Assembly (NCBI RefSeq): GCF_017471675.1 | Contig: NZ_JAFUSK010000040.1 | Location: forward strand, 1-42,596 | Reading direction: 5' to 3' | From: Pseudobutyrivibrio sp. | GTDB lineage: Bacteria; Bacillota; Clostridia; Lachnospirales; Lachnospiraceae | Length of the DNA: 42,596 nucleotides | In this document: piece by piece, positions 24,739-33,481 of the stretch | Position numbering within the stretch: the first letter of the stretch is position 1 | Layout: each line of letters begins with the position of its first letter | Translations under genes and position numbers: made by a program | The notes under the pieces: generated by a model | Told to the model about the DNA's origin: nothing | The model's input: only the letters and a program-made list of their open reading frames with translations | The model's database searches: none

Positions 24739-25877
24739 GCCCCATATACCTTCTTCATAGTTTTCTCAACTTCATGCACTGTAAATATCATTCCAGACCG
24801 CCTACATATTTTTGACAATCTATCTCTATAGTTCTTGTCAACCATAAGTGTTTCTATAGCGTTTGCGAAATCCTTTACAGAATCCGGTCGACACACAATA
24901 GAATTTACAGTATCAATTGCGTACTCCCTTGTTCCCCTGTTATCTGCCACGATAAGAGGAACTCCACAAAGTAGTGCCTCAACTGCAGCAATTCCCAAAC
25001 CTTCTCTATGTGAAGGGAAGGCAAAGACATCTGCAATACTTAAAATTTCAGGCATATCGGTCCTGAAACCTAACAGTTTAACTTGGGACTTGAAGTTGTA
25101 TTCAGATATCTGCCTTTCCAACACTGACAAATTAGGTCCTTTACCACATATGAGGTAATATACCTTGCTTATATCAAAGCCTTTCTTATTCTTAAGATAA
25201 GCCAAGGCATCAATAACTATTTTTTGATTTTTATTCTTGTTTAATTCTGCAGCTGTTACAATAACGAATGCATCATCAGGAATGCCAAAGCTCCTACGAA
25301 GAGCCAGATTTTTCTCTCGCAGGCAAAAACGTTTTTCATCCACTCCCACACTATGAATCTGAGCGACTTTTCCCCCATCCTTTAATTTAAAAGTCTTAGC
25401 ACGCTCATAGTCTTCGCAATTGATTGTAATAATCTGGTCTGTCCATCTTGCCAAGAATTTTTCTACTGTGTAATATAAAACCCAATTCCTTATTGGCGCT
25501 CCATTATAAAAATGGAATCCATGGGCAGTGTATATCACATATGGCTTTCTAGCGCAAAGCTTTGCAGCCACTCTAGCCACAACGCCTCCCATAGGGTTAT
25601 GGCAATGTACAATATCTATCTCGTAATTATCAATTATATCTATAACCTGCTTAATAGCACCGAAGTTCTTGGTACTGGCAGGACTTTTTTCAATATCAAT
25701 CTGATGAAATATTATCCCTTGTTTAATTAATTTTTCTTCATCAAATGTATAAATGGGATTTCTAAAGTTAGATGCATAATGTATCTCGCATCCCATCTCC
25801 TTCAAAAGCTTCACATCATTGCTTTCAAACTGAGGTAAGAATCCACTGATTGTAGTTAAAAATAGTATTTTCTTCAT
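24723..25877 (-). CDS. glycosyltransferase family 4 (EpsD/EpsF-like)
   Basis: 384 residues from the ATG at 25877, which has GAGGA five bases upstream; an in-frame extension of 19 codons is unlikely. N-terminal acceptor domain MKKILFLTTISGF...HCHNPMGGVVARVAAKL and YTAHGFHFYNGAPIRNW; C-terminal donor domain VTAAELNKNKNQKIVIDAL, LLGFRTDMPEILSIADVFAFPSHREGLGIAAVEALLCGVPLIV with the E-x7-E pair. The family includes EpsD/EpsF and PglA-like enzymes. It is the first glycosyltransferase of the operon and follows the anchored surface protein. Confidence 0.93.
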   Translation of the reverse strand: MKKILFLTTISGFLPQFESNDVKLLKEMGCEIHYASNFRNPIYTFDEEKLIKQGIIFHQIDIEKSPASTKNFGAIKQVIDIIDNYEIDIVHCHNPMGGVVARVAAKLCARKPYVIYTAHGFHFYNGAPIRNWVLYYTVEKFLARWTDQIITINCEDYERAKTFKLKDGGKVAQIHSVGVDEKRFCLREKNLALRRSFGIPDDAFVIVTAAELNKNKNQKIVIDALAYLKNKKGFDISKVYYLICGKGPNLSVLERQISEYNFKSQVKLLGFRTDMPEILSIADVFAFPSHREGLGIAAVEALLCGVPLIVADNRGTREYAIDTVNSIVCRPDSVKDFANAIETLMVDKNYRDRLSKICRRSGMIFTVHEVEKTMKKVYGAWINR

Positions 25878-25892
25878 CTCATCCTCAAATAT

Positions 25893-25917
25893 CAGGGAAT
25901 GCACTTGGCATCCCCTG
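25893..25917. repeat. hairpin in the leader of the GT4 gene
   Basis: Arms CAGGGAATGC and GCATCCCCTG form a strong stem about seven bases before the GT4 ribosome site. No T-run follows, so it may regulate or protect the message rather than terminate it. A second, AT-rich palindrome lies at 25944-25973. Confidence 0.5.
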
Positions 25918-26003
25918 TAGTCCTTATCAACCACATGATTTCGGAATTAAAATTAGATCTAATCTTTTAATTCAAGCCCAAAATTTCAAGTGATAATTAT
26001 TAT

Positions 26004-26675
26004 TTAAGCTAATACCTTCTTTGTACAAACTACTGCACCTGCTGCACCAATCACAATAAACATTAATGCTGCTGGAAGTGTCTCACCTGTCTTTGGTGAT
26101 GTTGCTGGAGCTGCTACAGAAGCAACGTTTAATTCTACTACTGCAAATGGTGAAAGTGTTGCAGACTCGATTGTAACTGCACCCTTAGTAGCTGCCTTTG
26201 GTACAAGAATTTCCCAAGACTTTGACTTCTCTAAATAGTGAAGTACATATACTCTACCTGTACCAATATAGTTGCAAGAAAGTGTAAACTCATAGTTGCC
26301 AGCCGCATTCTTTGTAGCACCTGCTGGTGTTACATCAACAACTGTACGAACGATTGCTGAAACAGTTTTCTTAGGATCTGCTGCTGCCTGTGCAATAGTA
26401 GGATCACCAAGCTTATCAAGATTGTTAAGAATGATGTTCTGTGTTGCAACAGATGCTGACTTAACTGTTGTTGCTGAAACAGCTGTCTCTTTATATCCTG
26501 TAGAAACTGTTGTTGCTGCATCATAAGCTTCTGGAGAAGCTACTGCTTCAACTGCTGTTCCAACTGCTGGTGTCTCAGCTGCAGGAACTGTAGCACTAGG
26601 AGCTGCAAATGCAGTGATAGAGCTCAATGTAATAACCATAGCAGCTGTAAGCGCTGTAATTACTGACTTTTTCAT
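26004..26675 (-). CDS. secreted protein with SPKTG-type sorting signal
   Basis: 223 residues. Signal peptide 1-25 (MKKSVITALTAAMVITLSS, cleavage near AFA-AP). The mature part is Ala/Thr/Val-rich. The C-terminus has the sorting pattern SPKTGE (about 193-198), then a hydrophobic span (LPAALMFIVIGAAGAVV) and a short basic tail. It should be anchored by a sortase; the class B sortase gene is two genes upstream in the same operon. SPKTG departs from the NPQTN typical of SrtB and is closer to the LPXTG type, so the pairing is inferred from position only. Confidence 0.85.
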   Translation of the reverse strand: MKKSVITALTAAMVITLSSITAFAAPSATVPAAETPAVGTAVEAVASPEAYDAATTVSTGYKETAVSATTVKSASVATQNIILNNLDKLGDPTIAQAAADPKKTVSAIVRTVVDVTPAGATKNAAGNYEFTLSCNYIGTGRVYVLHYLEKSKSWEILVPKAATKGAVTIESATLSPFAVVELNVASVAAPATSPKTGETLPAALMFIVIGAAGAVVCTKKVLA

Positions 26676-26747
26676 GTGTGATTTCCTCCTCTCCTAAATT
26701 CATGTGGTTTATATATCAAATTAGAGGTGTGGTCCCCTAAGTGATAC

Positions 26748-27824
26748 CTATTTAACTTCTTCATAAAACAAATTAACTATCATCTCCTCAGCCGCATCCT
26801 CATCCATATAGAATTCTTCAAACTGAGTTCCATTCATAGTTTCACCTTCTAAGGTATATATATTGTCCAAATCAAAATCGTAGTCTAAATATTCTGTAGC
26901 CATGTAGGTGAATGTGCTTAAATCGATATCAGTAACCATGTACTCTCCCATGGTCTTATACAAATCCAACGCAATACGTATATCCGATAATGACTTTTCT
27001 TTAGCTTTATTTATAAAGGCCTTGAGATACTGTTTTTGTCTATCAAGTCTTAACTGATTAGAGTTAAATGCGTTCTCATTTCTCAATCGAACATACCAGT
27101 ATGCCGTTTTACCCTTTAATGTGACATTTTCTCCTGTATGAAGATTCATGTTATATTCTGGGTATACGATGTCATCCAATACTGTTACATCAACTCCTCC
27201 AATAGCATCGTTAAGCTTTGGGACCCCATCCATGCTTATGGCAGCATAAGAATTAATCGGTATATTAAATAACATCCTGGATACTGCTTTTACCTGCCTC
27301 TCACAGCTTTCCACTCCACCATCTCCATAACCATGCTGAAGAGAAATCTGTTGTGTTATCACGCCTGTATAGTTCCCCTCATCATCCCAAACATCAACAT
27401 CTGCCATAGTGTTTCTATTAATTGCAATGAAAGATATTTCCTTTGTATGAGGATTGATTACAGTTAAAAATAATGTATCCGCCTGCCCTCCCTTATTTGC
27501 TGTGTCACCAGCTTTCCAGCTCTGTCCTCCAACATCATCTACCGTCTCTGCATCAATTCCCATCACAAGAACTGATATCAAATCCTCATTGAGCTGATAC
27601 ACCTTACCTTTATATAGAATCTGATTTTCTGATAATGCTGTACTACTTTCCCCCACATCAGCATTACGTTCACCTGCTATTGCTTTACTCAATTGGCTTT
27701 TTCCAACAAGCCTTAAGACAAAGACAATCCCCACTATTACAATAATTATTGTCAAGATTGTAATAATCGTCCTCAATCCAACTGTCAGCTTCTTCTTTTC
27801 TGTAGTAATATTGTTATCAAGCAT
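26748..27824 (-). CDS. LytR-CpsA-Psr (LCP) family polymer transferase
   Basis: 358 residues with an N-terminal membrane anchor (about 16-40) and an extracellular LCP domain: LISVLVMGIDAE, GGQADTLFLTVINPHTKEISFIAINRNTMADV, YAAISMDGVPKLNDAIGGVDV and VRLRNENAFNSNQLRLDRQKQYLKAF. The conserved Asp/Arg residues of the family are there (RNT, RLRN, RLDRQ). LCP enzymes move polymers from lipid carriers to peptidoglycan. Its place between a sortase and a sortase substrate fits attachment of the locus product to the cell wall. Confidence 0.93.
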   Translation of the reverse strand: MLDNNITTEKKKLTVGLRTIITILTIIIVIVGIVFVLRLVGKSQLSKAIAGERNADVGESSTALSENQILYKGKVYQLNEDLISVLVMGIDAETVDDVGGQSWKAGDTANKGGQADTLFLTVINPHTKEISFIAINRNTMADVDVWDDEGNYTGVITQQISLQHGYGDGGVESCERQVKAVSRMLFNIPINSYAAISMDGVPKLNDAIGGVDVTVLDDIVYPEYNMNLHTGENVTLKGKTAYWYVRLRNENAFNSNQLRLDRQKQYLKAFINKAKEKSLSDIRIALDLYKTMGEYMVTDIDLSTFTYMATEYLDYDFDLDNIYTLEGETMNGTQFEEFYMDEDAAEEMIVNLFYEEVK

Positions 27825-27839
27825 AATAAAACCTTTATC

Positions 27840-28643
27840 TTACTCTTCAGGAGGAATTAATACTCCTACAACTAAAAATCTTTGATCAGAATTATGATCT
27901 GTCGTGCAGGTCGAAAGAGTAATTATTCTATCCTCTTTAGTTACATCAATGTCGTCTTTGATATTAGCTATTCCATAGCCATTATCTTTTACATTAAAAA
28001 TATCCTTTATGTATTGTTCATATACATATTCATTGTTGTAGTCATAATTCAGTAATAAATGATTGGAATTATACTCATACGCAGCAAAAACCTTATATAC
28101 AAACACATCATTCTCTGTCCATATGTATATATACTGTTCTTTTGAAAATGTATCCTCTTCCTCATAATTATGAAGTGAAGAAAACATTGTCTTATCCTTA
28201 AGGTTATGACCATACAGCACTGTATTTTTATCACTAAAATCCTTAGCATTATAGTCTTCTGTATATATACAGCCAGGATAACCAGGTGTACCATCAATAT
28301 TATTGTTCAAATAATACGTATTATCTGTAGGATGCTGAAGGACCGGATAATCTACCGTTGTATCCGTCACTGTAATCCAAGCATATATATCTTCGTTTTC
28401 TTTATGAAGCTTGTTCCAATCTAAATTCTTCTCGGGGATTTCGATTCCAAGATTACTATATGGCATTTCTTCTACTTCATCTTTAACAGGCTCGACATCA
28501 TTAACAACTTCGGTGATTTCTTCAATTTTCTCTGCTGCCGATTTTCTTTTTTGAGCCTCTCTTAATATGAGGACAATACCAATAGCTATAACTACTAGAA
28601 ATGCAATTAATGCAATGAAATATTTAGTCTTTTTCTTTTTCAT
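27840..28643 (-). CDS. class B-type sortase (operon-leading copy)
   Basis: 267 residues from the ATG at 28643. An upstream TTG at 28676 is rejected because the -10 of the operon promoter lies at 28682-28687, so the TTG would fall at the transcription start. TM anchor 7-28, then the sortase domain with VDYPVLQ and YYL, catalytic His146 in YGHNL, Cys246 in TLSTC and Arg255 in QRFLVV. It leads the sortase-LCP-SPKTG operon, with the operator overlapping its -35 and an XRE regulator divergently transcribed on the other side. Confidence 0.9.
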   Translation of the reverse strand: MKKKKTKYFIALIAFLVVIAIGIVLILREAQKRKSAAEKIEEITEVVNDVEPVKDEVEEMPYSNLGIEIPEKNLDWNKLHKENEDIYAWITVTDTTVDYPVLQHPTDNTYYLNNNIDGTPGYPGCIYTEDYNAKDFSDKNTVLYGHNLKDKTMFSSLHNYEEEDTFSKEQYIYIWTENDVFVYKVFAAYEYNSNHLLLNYDYNNEYVYEQYIKDIFNVKDNGYGIANIKDDIDVTKEDRIITLSTCTTDHNSDQRFLVVGVLIPPEE

Positions 28644-28681
28644 AATTCTGTAAATCCCCTGTAAATACATATCCAATTCAT

Positions 28682-28744
28682 ATTTTACTTATTCTTTATC
28701 TGAAAATCAATAGCTATAGCTACTAATTAATAGTTATTACTACC
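28682..28744 (-). promoter_or_regulatory. promoter and operator of the sortase-LCP operon
   Basis: Minus strand: ATAACTATTAATTAGTAG then CTATAGCTATTGATT (operator with the -35 TTGATT at 28705-28710), 17 bases, and TAAAAT (-10, 28682-28687). The core is close to a perfect palindrome (AATAGCTATAGCTATT). The layout is the same as at 18101-18156. The other half, AATAGTTATTAC (28729-28740), faces the divergent XRE gene. Confidence 0.75.
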
Positions 28745-28830
28745 TATTTCTTTATTGAATATTTCAGAAAATATTTATATGAAGCATTTATATATGACTT
28801 TTTTTAAGTTCAACAGACGAGGGGGATATA

Positions 28831-29160
28831 ATGGCAGTTGATTACAAGCTAATTGGAACAAGGATTAAATCTTATAGAAAGGGCAAAAAACTAACCCAAG
28901 AAAAATTGGCTGAACTTCTTAATATTTCAGTTGGGTATGTTAGTAAAATGGAAAGAGGAATAGAACATCCAAACCTGGAAATGCTTTCTAATATTGCAGA
29001 TATATGTAATTGCGATATTGCTAATTTAGTAAGTGAATCTACCATCAGTCAAACGGAATATTTAGATGATGATTTTAGAAAATTATTAGAAGAACTTTAT
29101 CCTGATCAAAAATCTATGCTTTATTATATGTTAAAATACTATCTTAGTTCTGGAAAATGA
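28831..29160 (+). CDS. XRE-family HTH regulator
   Basis: 109 residues. The helix-turn-helix is at about 8-62: IGTRIKSYRKGKKLTQEKLAELLNISVGYVSKMERGIEHPNLEML. The C-terminus (DDFRKLLEELYPDQKSMLYYMLKYYL) is helical and could dimerise. The ribosome site is GAGGGGGA. It is transcribed away from the sortase-LCP operon with the palindromic operator between them, the usual position for a local regulator. It is my first candidate for binding the motif repeated at 18124 and 28705. Confidence 0.88.
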   Translation: MAVDYKLIGTRIKSYRKGKKLTQEKLAELLNISVGYVSKMERGIEHPNLEMLSNIADICNCDIANLVSESTISQTEYLDDDFRKLLEELYPDQKSMLYYMLKYYLSSGK

Positions 29161-29163
29161 AAA

Positions 29164-29195
29164 TGTGCCCTGCAAAATACAGGGCACATTTTTTT
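29164..29195 (+). terminator. terminator of the XRE gene
   Basis: Stem TGTGCCCTG / CAGGGCACA (29164-29188) followed by seven T. It faces the end of deoD and may act weakly on that side too. Confidence 0.9.
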
Positions 29196-29222
29196 ATATC
29201 TTATACATAAAATCTTTATTAA

Positions 29223-29939
29223 TTACAAAGCAATAGCTGTCTCAAGTGCAAGTTTCATCATTTCTGTAAATGATTTCTGGCGATCCTCTGCTGGGATTTC
29301 CTCAGATGTTACGAATGAATCAGAGATTGTAAGCATACAAGTAGCATTCTTTCCAAGCATGTTAGCGTTGTTGAAAAGTGCGAAGCTTTCCATCTCTACG
29401 CAATCGCAACCGCAACGCTCCTTAACTGCCTTCCAGCCGCCCATCTCTGGTGCTGTGTAGAACTGGTCTGCAGAATGAACCTTAGCAAGCTTAGCATCGA
29501 TACCAAGCTCCTTAGCCTTTGCGATAGCAATATCGTTAATCTTCTTGCTTGGATAAAGTGTCTTGTCCTCTACTCCGTTTGTGTACTTAGCAAAAGTAGA
29601 ATCTGAATAAGCGCTCTCAGAAATAACTACATCTAGAACATTAAGCTTATCTGTGTAGCTTCCTGCTGAACCGATACGAATGATGTTTTCTACATCATAG
29701 AATGCGTAAAGCTCGTAAGAATAGATACCGATTGAAGGCATACCCATTCCACTTGCCATTACTGAAACTGGAACTCCCTTGTAGGTACCTGTAAATCCAA
29801 GGCAGTTACGAACTGTGTTTACACACTTAACATCCTCCAAGAAATTATCAGCTACGAATTTAGCACGTAGTGGGTCTCCTGGCATAAGTACTGTTTTGGC
29901 GAAATCCCCTTTCTTCGCCTCGTTGTGTGGTGTTGCCAT
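29223..29939 (-). CDS. deoD: purine-nucleoside phosphorylase, DeoD type
   Basis: 238 residues, the usual length of the hexameric enzyme. ATPHNEAKKGDFAKTVLMPGDPLRAKFVA at the N-terminus (His near 4, the GDPLRA phosphate site), GMGMPSIGIYSYEL, RIGSAGSYTDKLNVLDVVI and CVEMESFALF with the nucleoside-binding Met-Glu. ATG follows AAGGAGG. It cleaves purine (deoxy)nucleosides with phosphate for salvage. It stands alone, with no deo neighbours in the window. Confidence 0.96.
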   Translation of the reverse strand: MATPHNEAKKGDFAKTVLMPGDPLRAKFVADNFLEDVKCVNTVRNCLGFTGTYKGVPVSVMASGMGMPSIGIYSYELYAFYDVENIIRIGSAGSYTDKLNVLDVVISESAYSDSTFAKYTNGVEDKTLYPSKKINDIAIAKAKELGIDAKLAKVHSADQFYTAPEMGGWKAVKERCGCDCVEMESFALFNNANMLGKNATCMLTISDSFVTSEEIPAEDRQKSFTEMMKLALETAIAL

Positions 29940-30018
29940 AATTTTTCCTCCTTATTAATTCATATTTGTAAGCTCCACTTACTAAAGTGCTGCAAATCCC
30001 ATTAGAATCTGCCGGCAC

Positions 30019-31242
30019 TCATTTGTAGTTATAGAAATAATGGGCGTTAATTGTTGTGCCCTCTGTTCTATCTAAAAATCCTGATTGCCCAGCTGCCACC
30101 TGAGAATCATGTAGGCTCTGAGCGTATGTATATGTACAGAAAAATAGTGCATCTGTATTAGTATTACCAGCTATCGCCTGTGCAGCCGCATATTGGCATG
30201 CACTATTAGGCCCCTCAGCTAATATAAGAGCAACACGGCCTGATGTAACAGGAGCAAACTGGCCTGATGCATATACTACCCCTGAAACGGTATTTGGAAA
30301 CTTTGAGCTGGCTACCCTGTTCATAACAACAGAACCAACCGCAAGTCGCCCTGCATCTCCCTGATTTGCCGCCTCTGCCTGGATAAGTGCAGCCAATATC
30401 AGTGTCTCTTCATCAGATGTGCTGTAGCCTCCGGAATATCCACCATGCTCACCAGCTAACTTTTCAGCCAATGCCACCTGGGCATCCTGGTATTGCTTTT
30501 GGATTCTCTTTTCGTAATCCTTTGCCTCCTGCAGCTGCTTTTCTATTTGTTCTATAGCAGCCTGGGTGTCGGCAATCTGAGAATTAGTAATATTCAAAGC
30601 TGCCGATGTATCTCCTACCAATACTCCCAGCTGAGTCTTCTTGGACTCCAGATTATCCTGGTAGGCGCTTAGTTCCTGGCCTTTTTCTTCGATTGCACTT
30701 TTTGTATCTTCTATTTCTTTTTGGGTTGCCTCAAATTTCTCTACGGCCTTTTGGTCGTAAGCAGTAATCTGAGCCATATATTCCAGTCTTTGTAAAAACT
30801 CTGAAATCGAACCACTTTCTAAAAAGTTAACCAAGGTATTTGTAGTTCTGTTTTCATACATATATTGAATGCGAAGCTTCATGCTTTCCTTTTGTGCATC
30901 TAAAGATGCCTGATTTTGCTCCAGCTGCTCCTTTAGCACCTCAATATCAGCCTCTACCTTAGCTATATCCTCTTCTGTTTCAGATATTTCCCCTGTTACA
31001 TTAGATATTTGATTGTTTAGATTACTAATCTGCCCTGAAAGGCTATCAGCCTGCCCCTCTAACTGTTGCTTAGTTCCTTCAACCTGCTTTCTTTTGTCGT
31101 TTAGCTCGTTTACAGTGCCTTTCGCTTTTTCCGATTCCTGCTTTAGCCTGTCTACTTCAGACTGTGACGCCTGGGCAGCCGACGAACATAAGCAAAGAGC
31201 CGCAATTATAAATATTGCAAGGCATCCTTTGAATCTCTTCAT
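30019..31242 (-). CDS. secreted coiled-coil SleB-type cell wall hydrolase
   Basis: 407 residues from the ATG at 31242 (GGGAGAAGGG just upstream). This start gives a standard signal peptide (MKRFKGCLAIFIIAALCLC, cleavage near AQA) and leaves ten bases after ilvN, whereas a longer frame would overlap it. Residues about 25-250 form a long coiled coil like that of PcsB/CwlO proteins. The C-terminal domain (about 275-400) is of the hydrolase_2/SleB type: LILAALIQAEAANQGDAGRLAVGSVVMNRV with the catalytic Glu, GQFAPV and ALFFC. It probably helps split or remodel peptidoglycan during growth. Sharing an operon with metabolic genes looks accidental. Confidence 0.88.
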   Translation of the reverse strand: MKRFKGCLAIFIIAALCLCSSAAQASQSEVDRLKQESEKAKGTVNELNDKRKQVEGTKQQLEGQADSLSGQISNLNNQISNVTGEISETEEDIAKVEADIEVLKEQLEQNQASLDAQKESMKLRIQYMYENRTTNTLVNFLESGSISEFLQRLEYMAQITAYDQKAVEKFEATQKEIEDTKSAIEEKGQELSAYQDNLESKKTQLGVLVGDTSAALNITNSQIADTQAAIEQIEKQLQEAKDYEKRIQKQYQDAQVALAEKLAGEHGGYSGGYSTSDEETLILAALIQAEAANQGDAGRLAVGSVVMNRVASSKFPNTVSGVVYASGQFAPVTSGRVALILAEGPNSACQYAAAQAIAGNTNTDALFFCTYTYAQSLHDSQVAAGQSGFLDRTEGTTINAHYFYNYK

Positions 31243-31252
31243 TCCCTTCTCC

Positions 31253-31762
31253 CTATCGGCACGAACTACTGATAGATTCAACAGCAACTGCGCCGCCTCT
31301 AGTCACCTCTATTTTCTTAAATCTAGATTTTAAAAGAGCTATAAGCTCGTTATTTTTACGTTCTGTAAGAGTACATTCAAACAAAACTGAATCATTACCT
31401 ATATCTACTATTTTAACATTTCCGCCCTGATTGAAAACCTCTGCAATCTGAAAAGTTTCTGTCTTGCCTTCGCTGTTAAGTCCAAAAACCTTAGCGTAAA
31501 GGATTTCTTTCATATGTATAGGCATAGATGTTAAATCAATAACCTTTATTACCTCAACCATGGCATTTAACTGCTTCTTGATCTGCTCAAAGGTAGCGTC
31601 ATCAGCCATTACAGAGATTGTCATTCGAGAAACATCTTCCCTTTCTGTAGTGCCAACTGTAAGAGTCTGCAAATTGTATGACTTTGCAGAAAAGAGCCCT
31701 GAAACCTTTGCCAAAACACCAACCTGATTTTCAACGTATAATGCAATCCATCTATTTTTCAT
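31253..31762 (-). CDS. ilvN: acetolactate synthase small subunit
   Basis: 169 residues. The N-terminal ACT domain (MKNRWIALYVENQVGVLAKVSGLFSAKSYNLQTLTVG) binds the feedback inhibitor valine, and the C-terminal regulatory domain is also present (VFNQGGNVKIVDIGNDSVLFECTLTE). It regulates the IlvB catalytic subunit for branched-chain amino acid synthesis. The gene starts five bases after ilvB. Full-length ilvH-type layout, so the synthase should be valine-sensitive. Confidence 0.95.
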   Translation of the reverse strand: MKNRWIALYVENQVGVLAKVSGLFSAKSYNLQTLTVGTTEREDVSRMTISVMADDATFEQIKKQLNAMVEVIKVIDLTSMPIHMKEILYAKVFGLNSEGKTETFQIAEVFNQGGNVKIVDIGNDSVLFECTLTERKNNELIALLKSRFKKIEVTRGGAVAVESISSSCR

Positions 31763-31767
31763 ATCAT

Positions 31768-33459
31768 CTACCTCAGTATCATGTCGCTAAGTGGTGTGCC
31801 ACTTTTTACCATAGGAAGTACTAAATCGTCTGGTGAAACAATAAATTCTAAGAGGATTGGACCACCCTTGTGCTCCCTTGCTTCCTTGAAAGCTGGCAGA
31901 ATCTGCGCCTCCTCGGTTACTCTTATGCCCTTACAGCTATAGCTAGCCGCCCATGCCATAAAATCAGGATAATAATTGCCATCCTTGCTGGTAAGGTCTG
32001 TAATCTCGTATCGCTTACCATAAAACAGCTGTTGCATCTGACGCACCATGCCAAGATTAGAATTATTAAATAAGCATATAATTATTTGATGCTTCTCAGA
32101 CATAGCAGTAGCCATCTCCTGCATATTCATCTGGAAACCACCATCACCTGTGATAAGCACAACAGGCTTGTCAGGATTTCCTATGGCTGCACCAAGGGCT
32201 GCCGGGAAACCAAATCCCATGGTTCCAAGACCACCTGATGTAATAAACTGCTGCCCCTTATGAAGTTGGATAAACTGAGACGCCCACATCTGATGCTGTC
32301 CAACATCTGTTACGATATTTGCATCAGGGAATACTTCATTAATAGCAAGACATACATCCTGAGGACAAACTCCTATCTTAGCCTTAGGCATAGAAAGCGG
32401 ATGCTCTGCCTCCCACTCTGATATTTTATTAAGCCATTTCTCGCAGTTAATTCTCTCTGCATATTCTGCCAATCTATCCAATGCAATCTTTGCATCTGCA
32501 GTAACTGGCACATCTACTGACACATTTCTTGAAATAGATGCCGAAGCTATATCCACGTGGACAATCTTTGCATTAGGGGCAAATTCATCCAATTCGCCAG
32601 TGATTCTATCATTGAATCTGGTTCCGATGGAAAATAGCACATCACATTCTGTTACAGCCTTGTTGGCTGCAAATCTTCCATGCATCCCGCAGTTACCAAT
32701 AAACAGCGGATGGTCCTCAGGCATTACGCCCTTTGCCATAACAGTGGTAGTTACTGGAATGTTCATCTTCTCAGCAAACTCTAAAAGCTTATCTTCTGCA
32801 CCTGCTATTCTAACACCTCCACCTGCAAGCAAAAGTGGACGCTTAGCGCTTTTCAGCAATCTATATGCTTTCTTAAGCTGACCGATATGCACTGTCTCAT
32901 TAGGATGATAGCCACGAATATCCACATGTTTAGGATACTCAGGATTACCTGAAATAGTCTGAATATCCTTTGGAATATCAATAAGTACAGGACCAGGCTT
33001 ACCAGTTGATGCAATCTGAAAGCCCATCTTAATAAGCTTTCCCATATCATCACGATTTCGCACTGTAACGCCGTACTTAGTGATAGAACGGGTCATGCCA
33101 ACAATATCTACCTCCTGGAAGGCGTCGTTTCCTATAAGATGAAGTGGCACCTGTCCTGTAAAAATCACCATAGGAATACTATCATAATAAGCATCTGCAA
33201 TGCCTGTAATGGTATTAGTTGCACCAGGACCTGATGTGACAAGCACAACAGCTGTCTTACCTGTAGCTCTGGCATAGCCCTCTGCCTCGTGTACAAGAGC
33301 CTGCTCATGACGGCCTAAGACCACATTAATACCCTCGGTCTTGTATAGCTCATCTACAATATCTGTAATCATACCGCCTGGGTATGCAAATATAGTATCT
33401 ACTCCTTCTTCCTTCAGTGCCTTTACGAACAACTTTCTTCCAGTAATATTAAGTGCCAT
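31768..33459 (-). CDS. ilvB: acetolactate synthase large subunit
   Basis: 563 residues. The N-terminal thiamine-diphosphate PYR domain has FAYPGG and the activating Glu in GRHEQALVHEAEGYARATG; the central domain has GNCGMHGR. The C-terminal PP domain has GDGGFQMNMQEMATA with the metal/TPP motif GDGG...NN (NNSNLGMVRQ). It forms 2-acetolactate or 2-aceto-2-hydroxybutyrate. There is no T-box or leader peptide in the 22-base gap after folA, so it is probably expressed with thyA-folA. Confidence 0.97.
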   Translation of the reverse strand: MALNITGRKLFVKALKEEGVDTIFAYPGGMITDIVDELYKTEGINVVLGRHEQALVHEAEGYARATGKTAVVLVTSGPGATNTITGIADAYYDSIPMVIFTGQVPLHLIGNDAFQEVDIVGMTRSITKYGVTVRNRDDMGKLIKMGFQIASTGKPGPVLIDIPKDIQTISGNPEYPKHVDIRGYHPNETVHIGQLKKAYRLLKSAKRPLLLAGGGVRIAGAEDKLLEFAEKMNIPVTTTVMAKGVMPEDHPLFIGNCGMHGRFAANKAVTECDVLFSIGTRFNDRITGELDEFAPNAKIVHVDIASASISRNVSVDVPVTADAKIALDRLAEYAERINCEKWLNKISEWEAEHPLSMPKAKIGVCPQDVCLAINEVFPDANIVTDVGQHQMWASQFIQLHKGQQFITSGGLGTMGFGFPAALGAAIGNPDKPVVLITGDGGFQMNMQEMATAMSEKHQIIICLFNNSNLGMVRQMQQLFYGKRYEITDLTSKDGNYYPDFMAWAASYSCKGIRVTEEAQILPAFKEAREHKGGPILLEFIVSPDDLVLPMVKSGTPLSDMILR

Positions 33460-33481
33460 CTTTAATTCCTCATAAAGCTAA

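Noticed and set aside
25878-25934. 19-residue N-terminal extension of the GT4 protein
   Set aside because: It crosses the leader hairpin and lacks a ribosome site, whereas the internal ATG has GAGGA at good distance and begins the conserved domain.
28644-28676. TTG start giving an 11-residue longer sortase
   Set aside because: The operon's -10 lies only six bases upstream of it, so the TTG would be at or before the transcription start.
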